64,000 nucleotides of DNA from Trichostrongylus colubriformis (GCA_963978905.1 OZ022257.1:44340203-44404202); one strand, 5' to 3'. Shown: positions 47,471 to 58,406, counted from the stretch's first letter. Numbers and translations are program-made. The notes: generated by a model from the letters alone, not told the origin.

Positions 47471-47943
47471 GTTCATAGGAACTTGTGATAATTATCAATG
47501 GTGAAACGCGCACTCAAAGCTACTTTCTGGATTCTAACTGTAAGCGAACGAAGGTGAATAGTTGTGCCTCGAAGCATAGAAAAGGTCCAAAGACTCGCGG
47601 ACGTGTTTTGGAGCCTGCTGCACCATTAGAGTGCTGAGCTGGTCCTTGCTCCTGCGAGTTGGCTGACTAATCGGAAGCATAAAGGTGATATTTGAACAAA
47701 CCACTTATCGACACAATAACCGATAAAAGGAAAGAATGACTCAAACAAAACACAAAGCAGAGGGTTACCACTATCAAAAGTCAAAAATAACAAAGCAGAG
47801 GATTTTGAAGGAGGAGGGGATAAGTGGGAGTCAGCAGTGTCAAAGAGCAGTAATCTGCGAGTACTGCAACTCTTGATATACATATGTATTGAAGTGCCTT
47901 CCACTTAGTAAGTGGTCGACACCAAAAAGGTTCACCTTTTCAG

Positions 47944-48023
47944 GCAGATCTAGCTTCATAGACGACTACATAAAACGTGTCAGAAAGGAAGAAATCGGTA
48001 TTTCTTGGAAGGTTCCTGCGAAT
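47944..48023 (+). CDS. Possible short plus-strand exon, unidentified
   Basis: 80 nt between acceptor CACCTTTTCAG and donor AAT|GTAAGGT, both close to nematode consensus. The open frame reads RSSFIDDYIKRVRKEEIG and ISWKVPAN, a charged, probably helical segment. No partner exon was recognised on this strand. It lies only 105 bp from the minus-strand transmembrane exon, so two opposed genes would nearly touch. A minus-strand reading of the same bases is possible but poorer. Confidence 0.25.
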
Positions 48024-48127
48024 GTAAGGTGGTATGTAAGTCACCTACCAACTTGGTGCTTGATGTGGTGAGTGCCACTCGTGACGTGGAATTTCCTATG
48101 AGCTCAGAATTCACATGCAAACATTAC

Positions 48128-48228
48128 CTTTGCCACCATCTGCCTTCTTGGTTTTCCATATGAATGCTGTTACAATCACTAGCACTGCGACAACAAGGAA
48201 TATTATACCAGCCAGGGCAATAGGGAAC
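48128..48228 (-). CDS. Transmembrane-helix exon, probably of the mucin-like gene
   Basis: Minus-strand exon of 101 nt between acceptor GTGTTTGTAG and donor GTAATG. Its only sensible frame gives FPIALAGIIFLVVAVLVIV then TAFIWKTKKADGGK: a hydrophobic stretch of about 22 residues followed by basic residues, the classic stop-transfer pattern of a type I membrane protein. It begins with one codon base, which joins in frame to the two bases left by the mucin exon. The intervening intron of about 3.25 kb contains the Tc1-like element and Helitron ends. The cytoplasmic exon that follows is not certain. Confidence 0.55.
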
Positions 48229-48571
48229 CTACAAACACGGGGAATATGAAGCAACACACCATCTTCATTTCTTCGAAATTTTTCCACAACGTTTCCTAAC
48301 TAATGGCAAACATGTAAATAGAAAGCCTTCAAGTATTTTAACATTCCTAAACTCTCTTTTAATAACGTGCTCGAGAGCACACTCGTATCCTTGATTACCT
48401 ATGGCACTCAATATTGAAGAGAGATTTTGAGTAATTAGAGAAAGGAAAAGAAAAATTAAAAAAAAAATCAAGGTGAATAAATTTTAAAAAATTGAAATGA
48501 TAGAGAAAAAGAAAGGAAAAGACAATGAAAAGTTCTAAAGGCTGGAAAGCAAAAAGCATTATATATATGTA

Positions 48572-48620
48572 CCAGGTGGGCTGTCGCACAGCACTGCGCA
48601 GGTTTCACAAGAGAATTACG
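48572..48620 (-). mobile_element. Helitron-like 3' terminus in the mucin-gene intron
   Basis: Minus strand: hairpin TGCGCAGTGCTGTGCG, then CAGCCCACCTGG followed by T. Similar sequence continues to about 48760, as at 40412 and 32932. The 5' end is not located. Confidence 0.4.
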
Positions 48621-49223
48621 TAGTGGGGGAATACCCGATACTGAGCAACCGATATCGAAGAATTCCATATCGCACAGTTCCTCATAGTGATCGGCGCAGT
48701 AGTGAGCGCTAGCCGAACAGATATCTCTACTAATACCTATCAGCTATTTGGTATTCTACGTACATATTTCACCAGTCGAAGCATACTGCTGCTAGTGATA
48801 ATGGAGTACAATGTATATTCTTTTGCTAACCATTCAGAGCTCAAGCTATTGAGTGCCGATAATCTGATCATTTTCTACTGCATATCGTACCACTAAAGGG
48901 CGCCATCATTTGGTGGTTCCATTGGCTCAGCGGTCGATACCTCTCGTACAATGATACCGACGACCGAGAGTGGATCGGAATGAATGTGCTTATCTCTCAT
49001 CATTCAGCACTTTGGCTGAAGTGGGCATTGCTGGGATTTAAATAGTTCAGGAATCAACGATCGATCGGATTTGTAAACATGCAACACTTTTTAGAATATC
49101 ACATAGTCTAGCGGTCGATATTGTGCTACTATCGCACGAGCAAATGATCCTCTTGCTTTGCCATATACCCACAATTGGAACGCCATGCAACTAAGCGGTT
49201 CAATTTGGCGCATTATTCTACAA

Positions 49224-49330
49224 CCAGTTTGCTGGCGCACACTACTGCGCGCTACTCATGGCTATGTGCAGAGAGGATGTCATCAATACGATCATCGATG
49301 TAAATGGCATTGAGTGGAAATTTCCTCCAC
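49224..49330 (-). mobile_element. Helitron-like 3' terminus in the mucin-gene intron
   Basis: Minus strand: AGTAGCGCGCAGTAGTGTGC hairpin region, then CAGCAAACTGG followed by T. It is the same terminal family as H1 and H2. The element's 5' part is missing. Confidence 0.4.
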
Positions 49331-49737
49331 TCTGCATAGCTTTCAAAATGAGAAAAACAGGAAAGGTGGGGTGTGAAAAAAGCCTGTTTAGTAGTTAACA
49401 TCCCATTAAATATCCCATACCAAGTTCGAAGAACAAAGTACCCTGAAGTCTGGTATATGAGTCCGCCCTCATGTGGGGTACCTCACCACATTACTCCTGT
49501 CAGTTTTTAAACACCCATGAGAGAAGGAACGAAAACTTCAGGAATAACGCGGATCAGACTCGAGCTTTTCCGCCTATCTCATTGTAAGCTGACCACACCT
49601 GTCACTGGATGTGTCTTTAAGAAAAATTGGGCCTACGTGACAAAGAAAGCCTGAAAGTAATTGCAATAAGATAGAGTGAGATAAAAATTGCGAAGAAAAA
49701 AGTGGAGGTAACGCTATCAAAAAAACCAGGTGATATA

Positions 49738-51285
49738 CAGTGGCGGTCAAAAGTTTGGAAACTTTTGAATTTTCAACCTCCCTCGATTAAGAAACAACCG
49801 AGTTGTCTCAAATTCACAGAATAGGCATAAAATCAAGTAGAGAACACGATGTGGGACGTCGTTTTTCGAGAGTGGAAATTTTGAGTGAGGAAATGCTGTT
49901 TATTTCAAAAAGGGCGCGTCAAAAGTTTGGAAACTTCTCAATAGCAAAGAAAATCGAGCCTAACAACGTCAGAATACGAGACAAAAACTAGTACTTCGTT
50001 TGATAACCGCGTGAATCAATGACAGCCTTACACCTGGGCACTGACTCGATCAGAGCATCAATTTTGGACTGAGGAATCGAAGCCCATTCTTTCAACAGAA
50101 TATCATACTTTTCATCGCAATTCTTCACTGGAATGCGTCTTGTACGACGCTGAAGTTCCTCCCAAAGGTGGGATTGAGGTTCGGACTTTGGCTTGGCCAC
50201 TTTATGACAGTAATTTTATTCGATCTCAGGAAGTCGGTCACGAGGAGGGAGACATGCTTCGGATCATTGTCATGCTGAAAAACCCATTCCCTAGGCATTC
50301 TTTAATGAGCAAAAGAAAGCATGGTACTCTCCAGGATACCCTTGTACGCGAACGAGTCCATATACCCTTGGATACGGAAAAGTGGGCCAACGCCACATGG
50401 ACCAAAAGATCCCCATACCATCACATTACCTCCGCCATGCTTCACTGTTGGTACCTGGTACTTTGGAAGATTTCTCTTGTTCACAGGACGCCTCACGTAC
50501 TTCAAACCATCGCTGCCAAAGAGGCAGAACATCGATTCATCGCCGAACAACACTTTTCCCCACTCTTCTCTGGTCCGGGTAAGGTGCTGACGTACGAAAC
50601 TCAGTCGCGCCTTCCTATTCCTTGAGCTCACTAGTGGCTTCCTGCTGGGACGTCTTCCAAATAATCCGCCACCTTTCAGACGACGCTGAACAGTACTTCG
50701 GCTGTCAGAAAAACTCAAATAATTTGTCTTTTGTTCGAGAGTGTCCGTTGACGAAGCGCGCGGGTCAGCACGCGAGGCCCTTACGATGAACATGTCGTCC
50801 CTTGGTGTCGTTTTACGAGGTCTTCCTGAACGATGAGTCTTCACTACACCTCCTTGCCTTTGGTAGTGCTTGAAAATCTTGGTGATCGTGCTTTTAACGA
50901 GGTGATATTGCTCTGCAAAAAGGTTTTGGGCGTTCCAGATTGAATGGCTCAAACAATCCCCTCCTCACAGCTGGTGCTACTTCTTTACCAGATCCCATCT
51001 GAAAATGAGATACTGTGCCATAACTTTACCTAAAACTATGAAACCATTGCAAACCTTCACAAATTAGCAGCGGGATGATATCGTTACAAGAGAGTTTCCA
51101 TACTTTTGACGCGCCATATTATGAGTAAATCACATACTGTAGATCAATTAATCGATTATCGGCAAGCGATGTCACGCATGTGTTTCCTACTCAATTCTAT
51201 ACTTACCATGTGAATTTGAGACAACTCGGTTGTTTCTTAGTCGAGGGAGGTTGAAAAAAAGTTTCCAAACTTTTGACCGCTACTG
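49738..51285 (-). mobile_element. Tc1-like transposon with IR/DR-type ends, TA target duplication
   Basis: Terminal inverted repeats of about 80 bp begin CAGTGGCGGTCAAAAGTTTG (49738) and, on the minus strand, CAGTAGCGGTCAAAAGTTTG (51285). TA flanks both ends. A second, inner copy of the TCAAAAGTTTGGAAAC motif lies about 180 bp inside each end (near 49918 and 51113), so each terminus carries two likely transposase-binding repeats, the IR/DR arrangement of Sleeping Beauty-like elements. It contains a damaged transposase gene and sits in an intron of the putative mucin-like gene. Confidence 0.85.
49988..50998 (-). pseudogene. Tc1-like transposase, inactivated
   Basis: The minus-strand start at 50998 reads MGSGKEVAPAVRRG. 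The frame then shifts near 50945 into the HTH part, with STITKIFKHY and the GRPRK linker. Catalytic-domain blocks are visible: VLFGDES (first Asp), then FQHDNDPKH (second Asp) after an in-frame TAA at 50302-50304, then WPSQSPNLNP. At about 50170 a small deletion shifts the frame and removes the residues around the third catalytic acid (normally NPIE before LW); the end LWEELQRR...SRGYQTKY follows in the shifted frame to 49988. Two frameshifts, one stop and a missing acid mean no active DDE enzyme. Length (about 335 codons) is normal for the family. Confidence 0.85.
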
Positions 51286-51481
51286 TACTGAGCTTAGCGT
51301 GACGCCATCAAGAGGATACCACTTTTGACTGATACTTCTGTAACATGAGACGAGGAATTCCCTCTACCATCGCCCAAAAATTGGTGATGAAATAGTAACG
51401 CGGGCTGCTATAATTATGTTATCTTATTTTCTATTCTAGAGTTTTTTTAGTATGATGTAAGGACAAAGCCAATGATCTCAC

Positions 51482-52605
51482 TCATCCGATGGTGTCGGCG
51501 GAAAGTGAATCGTCGTCGATTCAAGATATAGAGGGCCAGAGAAATTTGTCTCCTCCGTTGTTATCTCAGCAGTCGATGATTTGGATATCGTTGCCAAAAC
51601 GCTTTTTGTGTGCGATTCCGTAGCTGTTTCAGTAATATTCAAATCGCGCTCCGGTGTAGAAGTATACGATTCTGTTGGCATCGATAATGTATAGCTAGAA
51701 GTTGTAGATGATACATTTTCTGAAGAGGTATACTCTGAGGAAGTGGATGCCTCTTGTACGGATGAGTAAGTTGAAGCTGTCGCTCTAAGTGTCGTACTTG
51801 AAAATCCTGCAGAGATTTGGTTAGAGACCACATCTGCCGTGGACGTTTCCGTGAGCACCTTTGTTGAGGTACGTGAATATGTATCCGATGTTGAGCTTGG
51901 ATCACTCGTTGTAGCCAATGTTGTTGTGGTGCTGCTTAGCAATTCGTTCCCAGTAGTGGTCGGAGAAGCCTGAAAACTAAGCCCCGGAGTTGAATATGTA
52001 CTGCTCAACGTTTCTGTGGGTGACGCTTCTGTGCCGTTCGTTCGCTTCTCCAAGCCTTCAGTGCCTGATGATGAAGCATGAGAGCTCTGTGAAACTGAAG
52101 CTGTTTCGCTGGTACGTTCTCTTGAACCTTCAGTAGTTAGCAGAGAACTAGATTTTGGAGCAGAAGCTGTATTGCTTGACGCTTCATTGCCCAACGGTGC
52201 CGTGGTATCGGTTCGCTCTTTCAAGCTCTCAGTAGTGAACGAGAATGCTTGAGAAGCACCATGTAATGTTGAAGAAATGCTTGACGTGTGATCATCCAGT
52301 GTTGTACTATCCTTCCGTAGCGCTTTCGTAGTTTCACGTGTTTCCAGATCATCAGGAGAATCGGTCTTCAATAGTGTGTTTGTGCCGTTTTTATGAGCTT
52401 CTGTGCTCGAAGGGGTTTCTTGCATGACTGTTGTTGTTTTGCCAAACAATGTAGTGGTTGCATTGGAATAGGCGATACCTGAAAATGCTGCAGTTACTCT
52501 AATGTGGAAATCCAAATCAAGGTCACTACTTTCAGTAAGTGTTTCAGTTATGAGTTCCTGAATTGTTGGCATTCTTCCTGACAATAGGTGGGCACTCGAA
52601 AAGAT
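51482..52605 (-). CDS. Ser/Thr-rich mucin-like ectodomain, internal exon of a host gene
   Basis: A 1124-nt exon candidate on the minus strand. The acceptor is TCTCCTCTGTGTGCAG just before 52605; the donor is GA|GTGAGAT at 51482/51481. It encodes about 374 residues: a short non-repetitive start (RMPTIQELITETLTESSD), then a long Ser/Thr-rich, Asn-X-Ser/Thr-containing region with ERT/KRT repeats, typical of heavily O-glycosylated mucin-like stalks. The exon starts in phase 0 and ends with two bases of a codon. The next exon candidate (48128-48228) starts with the one missing base and encodes a membrane helix, so together they describe a single-pass surface mucin. The stop read at 51478 lies past the donor and is probably intronic. 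Upstream exons are not visible because a Helitron begins 270 bp away. Confidence 0.6.
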
Positions 52606-53231
52606 CTGCACACAGAGGAGAGACTTTAGCAACCTTGCTGCAGCATTACGGGACTTATTTTACATTTTTCATGCCGAAGAAGTCCTGCTAAAGCTGGTGC
52701 TAAGACTTTTCGTTCACTATGTCCGCATATGGGGCCATTGGCCTTGAAGATGTACTGGCGCTTCGTGCGAGGCGGACATAAGGAGAGAGTCCTTTTCTCA
52801 CGGATGTAAGGATGAGAGGGCAGTGAAGAAAAATCGGGTGCTTTGCTGGGCACCCACTGTGCTCTTAATTGCACCAGTCGGCTCGCGCACACTACTGCGC
52901 GCGATTCATAGCGATATTGTGGAAAATGGATTTGATCGGCATGACCACAGTTGTGTATGGAGTTGAGTGTAAATTTCCCTTCCCCTGCTTTCGGCTGAGC
53001 TATTGATTTGGATAAAAGCAGAGAAGATGGCGTAATAAAAAAAACCATTTCAGTGTTATTATACTGCAGTCGCTTCGCATCGAACCCATTTTGCACGTCA
53101 TCGACATGAATCGCGCGCAGTAGTGTGCGCCAGCCATCTTGTTTAGGTCATCAATGGGAGTTTGGATAGTTGAGAGATCGATAGTTTCTTATTCGATCGC
53201 ATCGATTGGAAGCAATTTGTCCACTTGCTGA

Positions 53232-54402
53232 CAAGGGAAGGATGGTAAGTCGAAGTGGCCGTTTAAAATGGGGTTTATACCAATGATAGGGCTCGGGATG
53301 CCATTCACCAATCTGCATGCCAAATCTGCTATGCGTCTCTGAGAGCAGAGTTACAATTTGCGAGGCACTATGTCATCAGCACGGCCGTTGCAGCTTCAAC
53401 TAACGGCATTTGTGGCTCACAGATAGTGTTCCGGATCTGCAGACCAGGGTTCATGGGTTTGCTCCCCGCCAGTCCGGGTCCTTTCGCATTTTGTGTGTCA
53501 TTGTCAGTAAGTGCTTTTCTTTCGCTTCTGGACGTTTCCTTGTACTGGTACCTATCGCACCCATCATTTACTCTGCCACTTTATTTATAACTACTAACAT
53601 TACTCACAAGGAAGGATACCAAGTCGAAGGAATCCCGTACCACACGAATTAGGCGTTGTTGCGTAAAAGATTATGTTATTCGCGCAGAGGGGGTCGAATT
53701 GCCCCTCTGTGCAAATTTTCAGCCACATCCAGTTTTTGGTCCAACTTCAAAAAATTGGGGGTGGCCAGGTTATAAAGTGGTAAATTTTGAATTTTCTTTT
53801 ACAGAAAACCCTGCAACCCGAACAAGATAGCCTACACATACCTTTTACACTTGCCCATCGCACTAAATGTACGAAACAAGCGTCAATTAGGATCATTCTC
53901 CAGGCAAGGGTCTACGACTTCTCTTTTGTTCAATGTGCTGCCACCCAATAAATAGCCCTTGAATCTTTTCGAAATTTGGTCAAATTCTCGAATTGGCTAA
54001 AAACTTGTCCCTTGGAGTACTTTGACTCCCTGAACACGAAATTCACCCTGGTTTTGCGCAAGAACGTCTGGCTCGCGTGCTATGGGCTTTCAAACCTACC
54101 ATATAGTAGTACTGCTTTTTCAAAAACCTCCATAACTCCGCTAAGAAAATCGATCTGCAAATTTCGAATACAACTTCGAGATCAGCGTCCGAAAATACGT
54201 CGGTCCATATATATCCCATTCCGAATGGCCACTTCGACCTGGGATTCTCCCCTTGTGAGTTTCTTCTCTTTCAACGCTTGTAAATCTGCTCCCAGAGACG
54301 GACAGCAGATATGGAACGCAGATTGGTGAATGGCATCCCGAGCCCTGTCATTGGTATGGACCCCATTTCAAACGGCCACTTCGACTTACCATCCTTCCCT
54401 TG
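53232..54402. mobile_element. CAAGGG-ended DNA transposon J1, non-autonomous, TSD TGA
   Basis: The ends are inverted repeats starting CAAGGGAAGGATGGTAAG (53232) and running about 85 bp; the right arm ends at 54402. TGA flanks both sides (53229-53231, 54403-54405). Removing the element and one TGA restores CACTTGCTGAGCATCTA, exactly as in Helitron H1 near 42210, which fixes the borders. The interior holds a tRNA-like stretch (53404-53472) and the sequence GGGGGTGGCCAGG shared with J2 and J3. No transposase frame is visible. The 3-bp TNA duplication fits PIF/Harbinger best among known superfamilies, but the ends are not diagnostic. Confidence 0.65.
53404..53472 (+). repeat. tRNA-like (SINE-head-like) segment in J1
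   Basis: An A-box-like stretch (GGCTCACAGATAGTG) is followed about 45 nt later by a B-box-like stretch (GGGTTTGCTCCCCGCC). A homologous copy lies at 3117-3189 in J2. The anticodon arm does not fold cleanly, so this is not a functional tRNA; a tRNA-derived SINE head carried inside the DNA element is the best guess. Confidence 0.3.
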
Positions 54403-55460
54403 TGAGCATCTATTTTCTATACATTGATGGTCGATCGATGTCCGATTATCGATGTTTATCGTTTTCGTAAACATGCTTCACTATTTGGAATTCTACATAG
54501 TCTAGCGGTCGATAACCACTGTTGCTGCCAGTACCGCATTAGGAAAAGATTTCAAGTTCACCGCTCGCTTTGCTATCACAAACATAGGTTGAATCATGAT
54601 TATCAATGTAGATCGCAGTATCAAGAGAAATGAACCATTTTTTGGAACGCTAGGCAATTCAGCGGTCGATACATCGGCCAGTGATATGGAACATAAGCAA
54701 AATATGTTCACCCAATGGCACTGAGCATCAGACGCTTTTTCCAGAGCGGTCGTTAGTAGTAGCAAGCGATGTAAAGAACTTCATCCCATCCGATTTCCAA
54801 TGGCTCTTATCAGCCACCGTAAGCCCTATCACACTGAGGTCCCTGTACCCAACAGAGCCATTGAGGTACCTGTACCTCACAACAAACTAATGTGAACTTT
54901 CCACTGTAAGCCGCAAAAGCGTACCGGCCTTGGTGACGTTTCCTTCCCACGCTCCCGAGCGAATCTTATCAACAATTATCAGTTTGGATCACCCACTATT
55001 AATGCCTCGTCCCACTCTGCCAAACACCCATGAGTGTCAGCGCTTTTGGACCAAAGTGAAAGGCTAAACGAATCTGACGACATTCGCCTTCCCATGCTCC
55101 TCATCAAATCTCATCAACCGTTATCAAGCTGGATCAGCCACCATCAATGTCTCCGTCATACCCCGCAAAACACCTGTGAGTATGAACGCTCCGGGACCAA
55201 TGCGAAAAAAGGAACGGATTCGACGACTCCTTTTTACGCTCCTTATAAATCTCATCAGCCGTTAACAACGCGGGTCAGCCACTATTGATGTCCCCGTCCC
55301 ACCCTGCACAAAACCTATGAGTGTTAGCGCTCTGGGATCAACGCGAAAGTCTAAACGGATTTGACGACATTGGTCTTCCGAAGCTCCTTATCAGCCCTTA
55401 TCGGCTGCTGTCACTTTCGGTCCACCACCTCTGGGGTTCCCTTGATATCCCCTATATCAC

Positions 55461-58406
55461 TTGTCAAATTCAGCCTCCCAGACTCAGAACCTTTCAGGAA
55501 GTTCCCTCCTTGCGTTTGGGAAGGACCGCTCATTACGCAAGTATTATCGGTCTAAAAACCATTGTAACAATCAAAGCTCTTATTACTTCAAACAAACCAA
55601 TTTTGTTAAGGTTAGGGATGGGCAAAACTATCATTTACACAATTTTGGTAACAACATTACTGGACGTTGTTGTGAAAGGGAATGTAGAGTTTGCAGAGTC
55701 ACAACAATGGATAATTATATAATATCACATGTAACTGGTTTACATATAAACACATTTAAACAAGTTAATACTAACTGTCAGACTGAAGGTGTTATTTATT
55801 GCATAACTTGTAATAACTGCGGAATACAATATGTAGGCATGACTACCAGAAAAGTCAAGGATAGAATAGGAGAACATCTTACTAATATACTTACACACAA
55901 AAAACATACGCCTTTATATGACCAATTTTATAAATGCGACAAAGGGATAACTGTAAACATTTTAGACTCCGGTAAAGAAAATGATAGGAAAACCCTTGCA
56001 GAAAAAGAATTGTTCTGGATCAAATTACTCATGACACCTTATCCTTTTGGTCTAAACGACAGTATAAAGGGTTACGGCAACATTTCCCGTATAAGTAATC
56101 CTTTATATCACAAAACTAAACCACCATATTTTGACCTAAAAATCACAAAGCTACGTTACAATCGCGGTAAAACAAAAAAGAAAAAAGATAAGCGCAAGAT
56201 TGGATTAGAAAGGATTTTAGAGGAAATAACTAGTAATAGAACAACACTTAAGCCTATAACTTATTTTAGAATGCTTAACAGCTTACGTAAAGATGAAGTA
56301 CATAAGTTACTTAAACTATCAGTGTCACATAACTTTTTGGAAACCATTGACCGAAAATTAAAGTTCTTAGTTTTATGTTTACTGGCTCACTTTCTTTATA
56401 AAAAGGAAATTAATAATAAACCAAATAAAACATTTCTTAACATTACCGCACATTTTTGCAATCGTGTTTTGGATCATATTCCTTTTAATAGAATTATCAA
56501 TTCCAAAATAGTCAAAAGTATAATTAATGTGGAAGAAAAATCATTTATTCCTATTAGAATAATATACAAATATGATAAAGCTATATCAAGTTCCATATAT
56601 AACTATAATAAAGTACTTAAACACTTAGATAAAAATGAATTAAAAGAGATTATTACTAGAGATTGTAAGTGTGCCGATATAGATGTTAAGAGTTGTGTTG
56701 ATCAATATTACGGGCATGTAATAACCGGAAATTTGAACATAATTAAAGAGTACGAACTAAGATCCTTATTAAATAAGGGTACTAAATACAGAATAGACTC
56801 GCCTGTTAATAGACTAGATATTAAAAATTTGTATGAGGAAGTCATTAATAAAATAATAAACCTCATTAATGTTAAATACAAAATCAATGACCTCAAAATT
56901 AGTTTATTAAAACAACATCTTCAACACTGTTATCGCAAGATCATCAAACCACTACTAACGAAAGATAATTTAATAAATTTAAACTCTACTTTCCCATATA
57001 AGATTATTAAAAGGTACCAAAAAAGTTTTGTTTTTTGTCCTCTAGATAAAGCTAGTAACAACTATGGGATTATCTGTAAAAAATTCTATTTACTTAGTCT
57101 AATGAAAGAAATGGGCATTACTTATGATTTAAATAATGAAACTTATATTCACTACAGTACAAACAACACTTATGAAATCACACATAACGGTAGTAAGTAC
57201 CCTGTTATACTTAAACATAAGTTCTTATGTGTACGTAATAATCTAAAAGTTGAAATAAACGCTGATTTACCCATCATATATGCTTTACCTAAACTTCATA
57301 AAAACCCAATAAAATTTAGGTTTATCACTGGAGCCCATAACAGCAGTTTAAAACCATTGGCGCAAGAACTACATAGCATTTTTGCACACTTTAAAAAACA
57401 TTTTATAAATTATATTGGGGTAATTCAAAATCGTAGTAGTTTGATTAAAATGTACTGGTCGATTAATAACACTAATATTAGTTATGAGCTTAATAACATC
57501 CAACATAGTAATTTAAAAATCTACACAGCAGACTTCACTGACATGTTCACTAATTTGGAACATAAACTTATTCTTTGTAATATGAAAGAGCTTATGAAAA
57601 TATGCTTTAAAAACGCTAACAAGTCTATGGTAGCTACAAACGGATTTCATGTATTTTACACGGATGGTAGGGTTGTCAAAAGCAACTACAGACTGTACAA
57701 CATTAATGACTTACTTTATCTCATTGATTATTTGTTGAACAATAGCTTTTGTATATTTTCCGGTAACATATATAAGCAGAAAAAAGGTGTACCTCAAGGG
57801 GGAAACTTTAGTCCTTTGTTAGCAGATCTAACATTATCTATAATAGAATACAATTATGCTAGACAACAACGTAGTGGATTAATAAATTTATTTATTCCTT
57901 ATCGATATATGGATGATCTCCTTGTCATACATAACCAAGCAGAAGCGGAAGTGGAAGCCAGATTAAATATAGTGTATAATAATATTCTGGAATTAAAAAA
58001 GACTAATAAAACGGAACTTAGCAGTAACTACCTAGATCTTAAAATAGATATAGTTAATGGGAGAATTGTAACCACTCTATACAATAAAACAGATGATTTT
58101 GATTTCAAGGTCTTAAGATTTCCGCATAGTAGCACTAATATATCCAAAACAATCAAGGGCTCCGTAATTTATACAGAAACTTTAAGAATTGCAAATACAT
58201 GTTCCAACATTGAAACCTTTCTGAAGAAAATCAATGAAATGGTTGTAACACTGAAAAGTAATGGATATTCTGAGGATTTTGTCATGGCTAATATTATAAA
58301 GTGTTTATGTATTAAAAAGCACATATGTTACAAATTCTCTATAACTAGCAATTTGGAAAGCATTGTTAATTTTATTAAGTTCATTTGTTGTTTCAATGAA
58401 TATTAG
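55461..58406 (+). CDS. Penelope-like element protein: N-terminal GIY-YIG nuclease + CxC linker + reverse transcriptase (5' end incomplete)
   Basis: Long uninterrupted frame, 981 codons if read from the TTG at 55461. The first in-frame ATG is at 55707 (residue 83). Visible parts, numbered from 55461: a Cys-rich leader with SLRK and CCERECRVC (about 25-80); a GIY-YIG nuclease with GVIY at 110-113, YVG at 124-126, an Arg near 135 and a likely catalytic Glu at 183; clustered Cys (114, 117, 120) and following His, as in the CCHH motif of Penelope nucleases; a CxC linker (DCKC, about 400-403) followed by HVITGNL; then an RT with LPKLHK (about 610), RFITGAHNSSLKPLAQ, a spacer of about 50-65 residues like the insertion-in-fingers domain, motif A TADFTDMF (about 689), motif B KKGVPQGGNFSP (about 773) and motif C YMDD (about 816-819). 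Nuclease-first order plus CxC fits the Naiad/Chlamys-type clade; canonical Penelope has the nuclease C-terminal. Codons 1-7 lie in the flanking Helitron, and the leader lacks an ATG, so the true start is probably lost. The frame is strikingly AT-rich compared with its surroundings. Confidence 0.88.
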   Translation: MSNSASQTQNLSGSSLLAFGKDRSLRKYYRSKNHCNNQSSYYFKQTNFVKVRDGQNYHLHNFGNNITGRCCERECRVCRVTTMDNYIISHVTGLHINTFKQVNTNCQTEGVIYCITCNNCGIQYVGMTTRKVKDRIGEHLTNILTHKKHTPLYDQFYKCDKGITVNILDSGKENDRKTLAEKELFWIKLLMTPYPFGLNDSIKGYGNISRISNPLYHKTKPPYFDLKITKLRYNRGKTKKKKDKRKIGLERILEEITSNRTTLKPITYFRMLNSLRKDEVHKLLKLSVSHNFLETIDRKLKFLVLCLLAHFLYKKEINNKPNKTFLNITAHFCNRVLDHIPFNRIINSKIVKSIINVEEKSFIPIRIIYKYDKAISSSIYNYNKVLKHLDKNELKEIITRDCKCADIDVKSCVDQYYGHVITGNLNIIKEYELRSLLNKGTKYRIDSPVNRLDIKNLYEEVINKIINLINVKYKINDLKISLLKQHLQHCYRKIIKPLLTKDNLINLNSTFPYKIIKRYQKSFVFCPLDKASNNYGIICKKFYLLSLMKEMGITYDLNNETYIHYSTNNTYEITHNGSKYPVILKHKFLCVRNNLKVEINADLPIIYALPKLHKNPIKFRFITGAHNSSLKPLAQELHSIFAHFKKHFINYIGVIQNRSSLIKMYWSINNTNISYELNNIQHSNLKIYTADFTDMFTNLEHKLILCNMKELMKICFKNANKSMVATNGFHVFYTDGRVVKSNYRLYNINDLLYLIDYLLNNSFCIFSGNIYKQKKGVPQGGNFSPLLADLTLSIIEYNYARQQRSGLINLFIPYRYMDDLLVIHNQAEAEVEARLNIVYNNILELKKTNKTELSSNYLDLKIDIVNGRIVTTLYNKTDDFDFKVLRFPHSSTNISKTIKGSVIYTETLRIANTCSNIETFLKKINEMVVTLKSNGYSEDFVMANIIKCLCIKKHICYKFSITSNLESIVNFIKFICCFNEY

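Larger units (their letters stand above)
45445..47943. other. Probable intronic or intergenic DNA
   Basis: The frame at 46855-47082 (MRFQVLDCCPYRLYENGEDL) has a sensible composition but no splice partners or family. The rest is anonymous apart from the repeat entries. Confidence 0.3.

Noticed and set aside
52626..53096. 156-codon minus-strand frame upstream of the mucin exon
   Set aside because: Mostly Helitron H2 terminal sequence; the real exon begins after the CAG acceptor at 52605.
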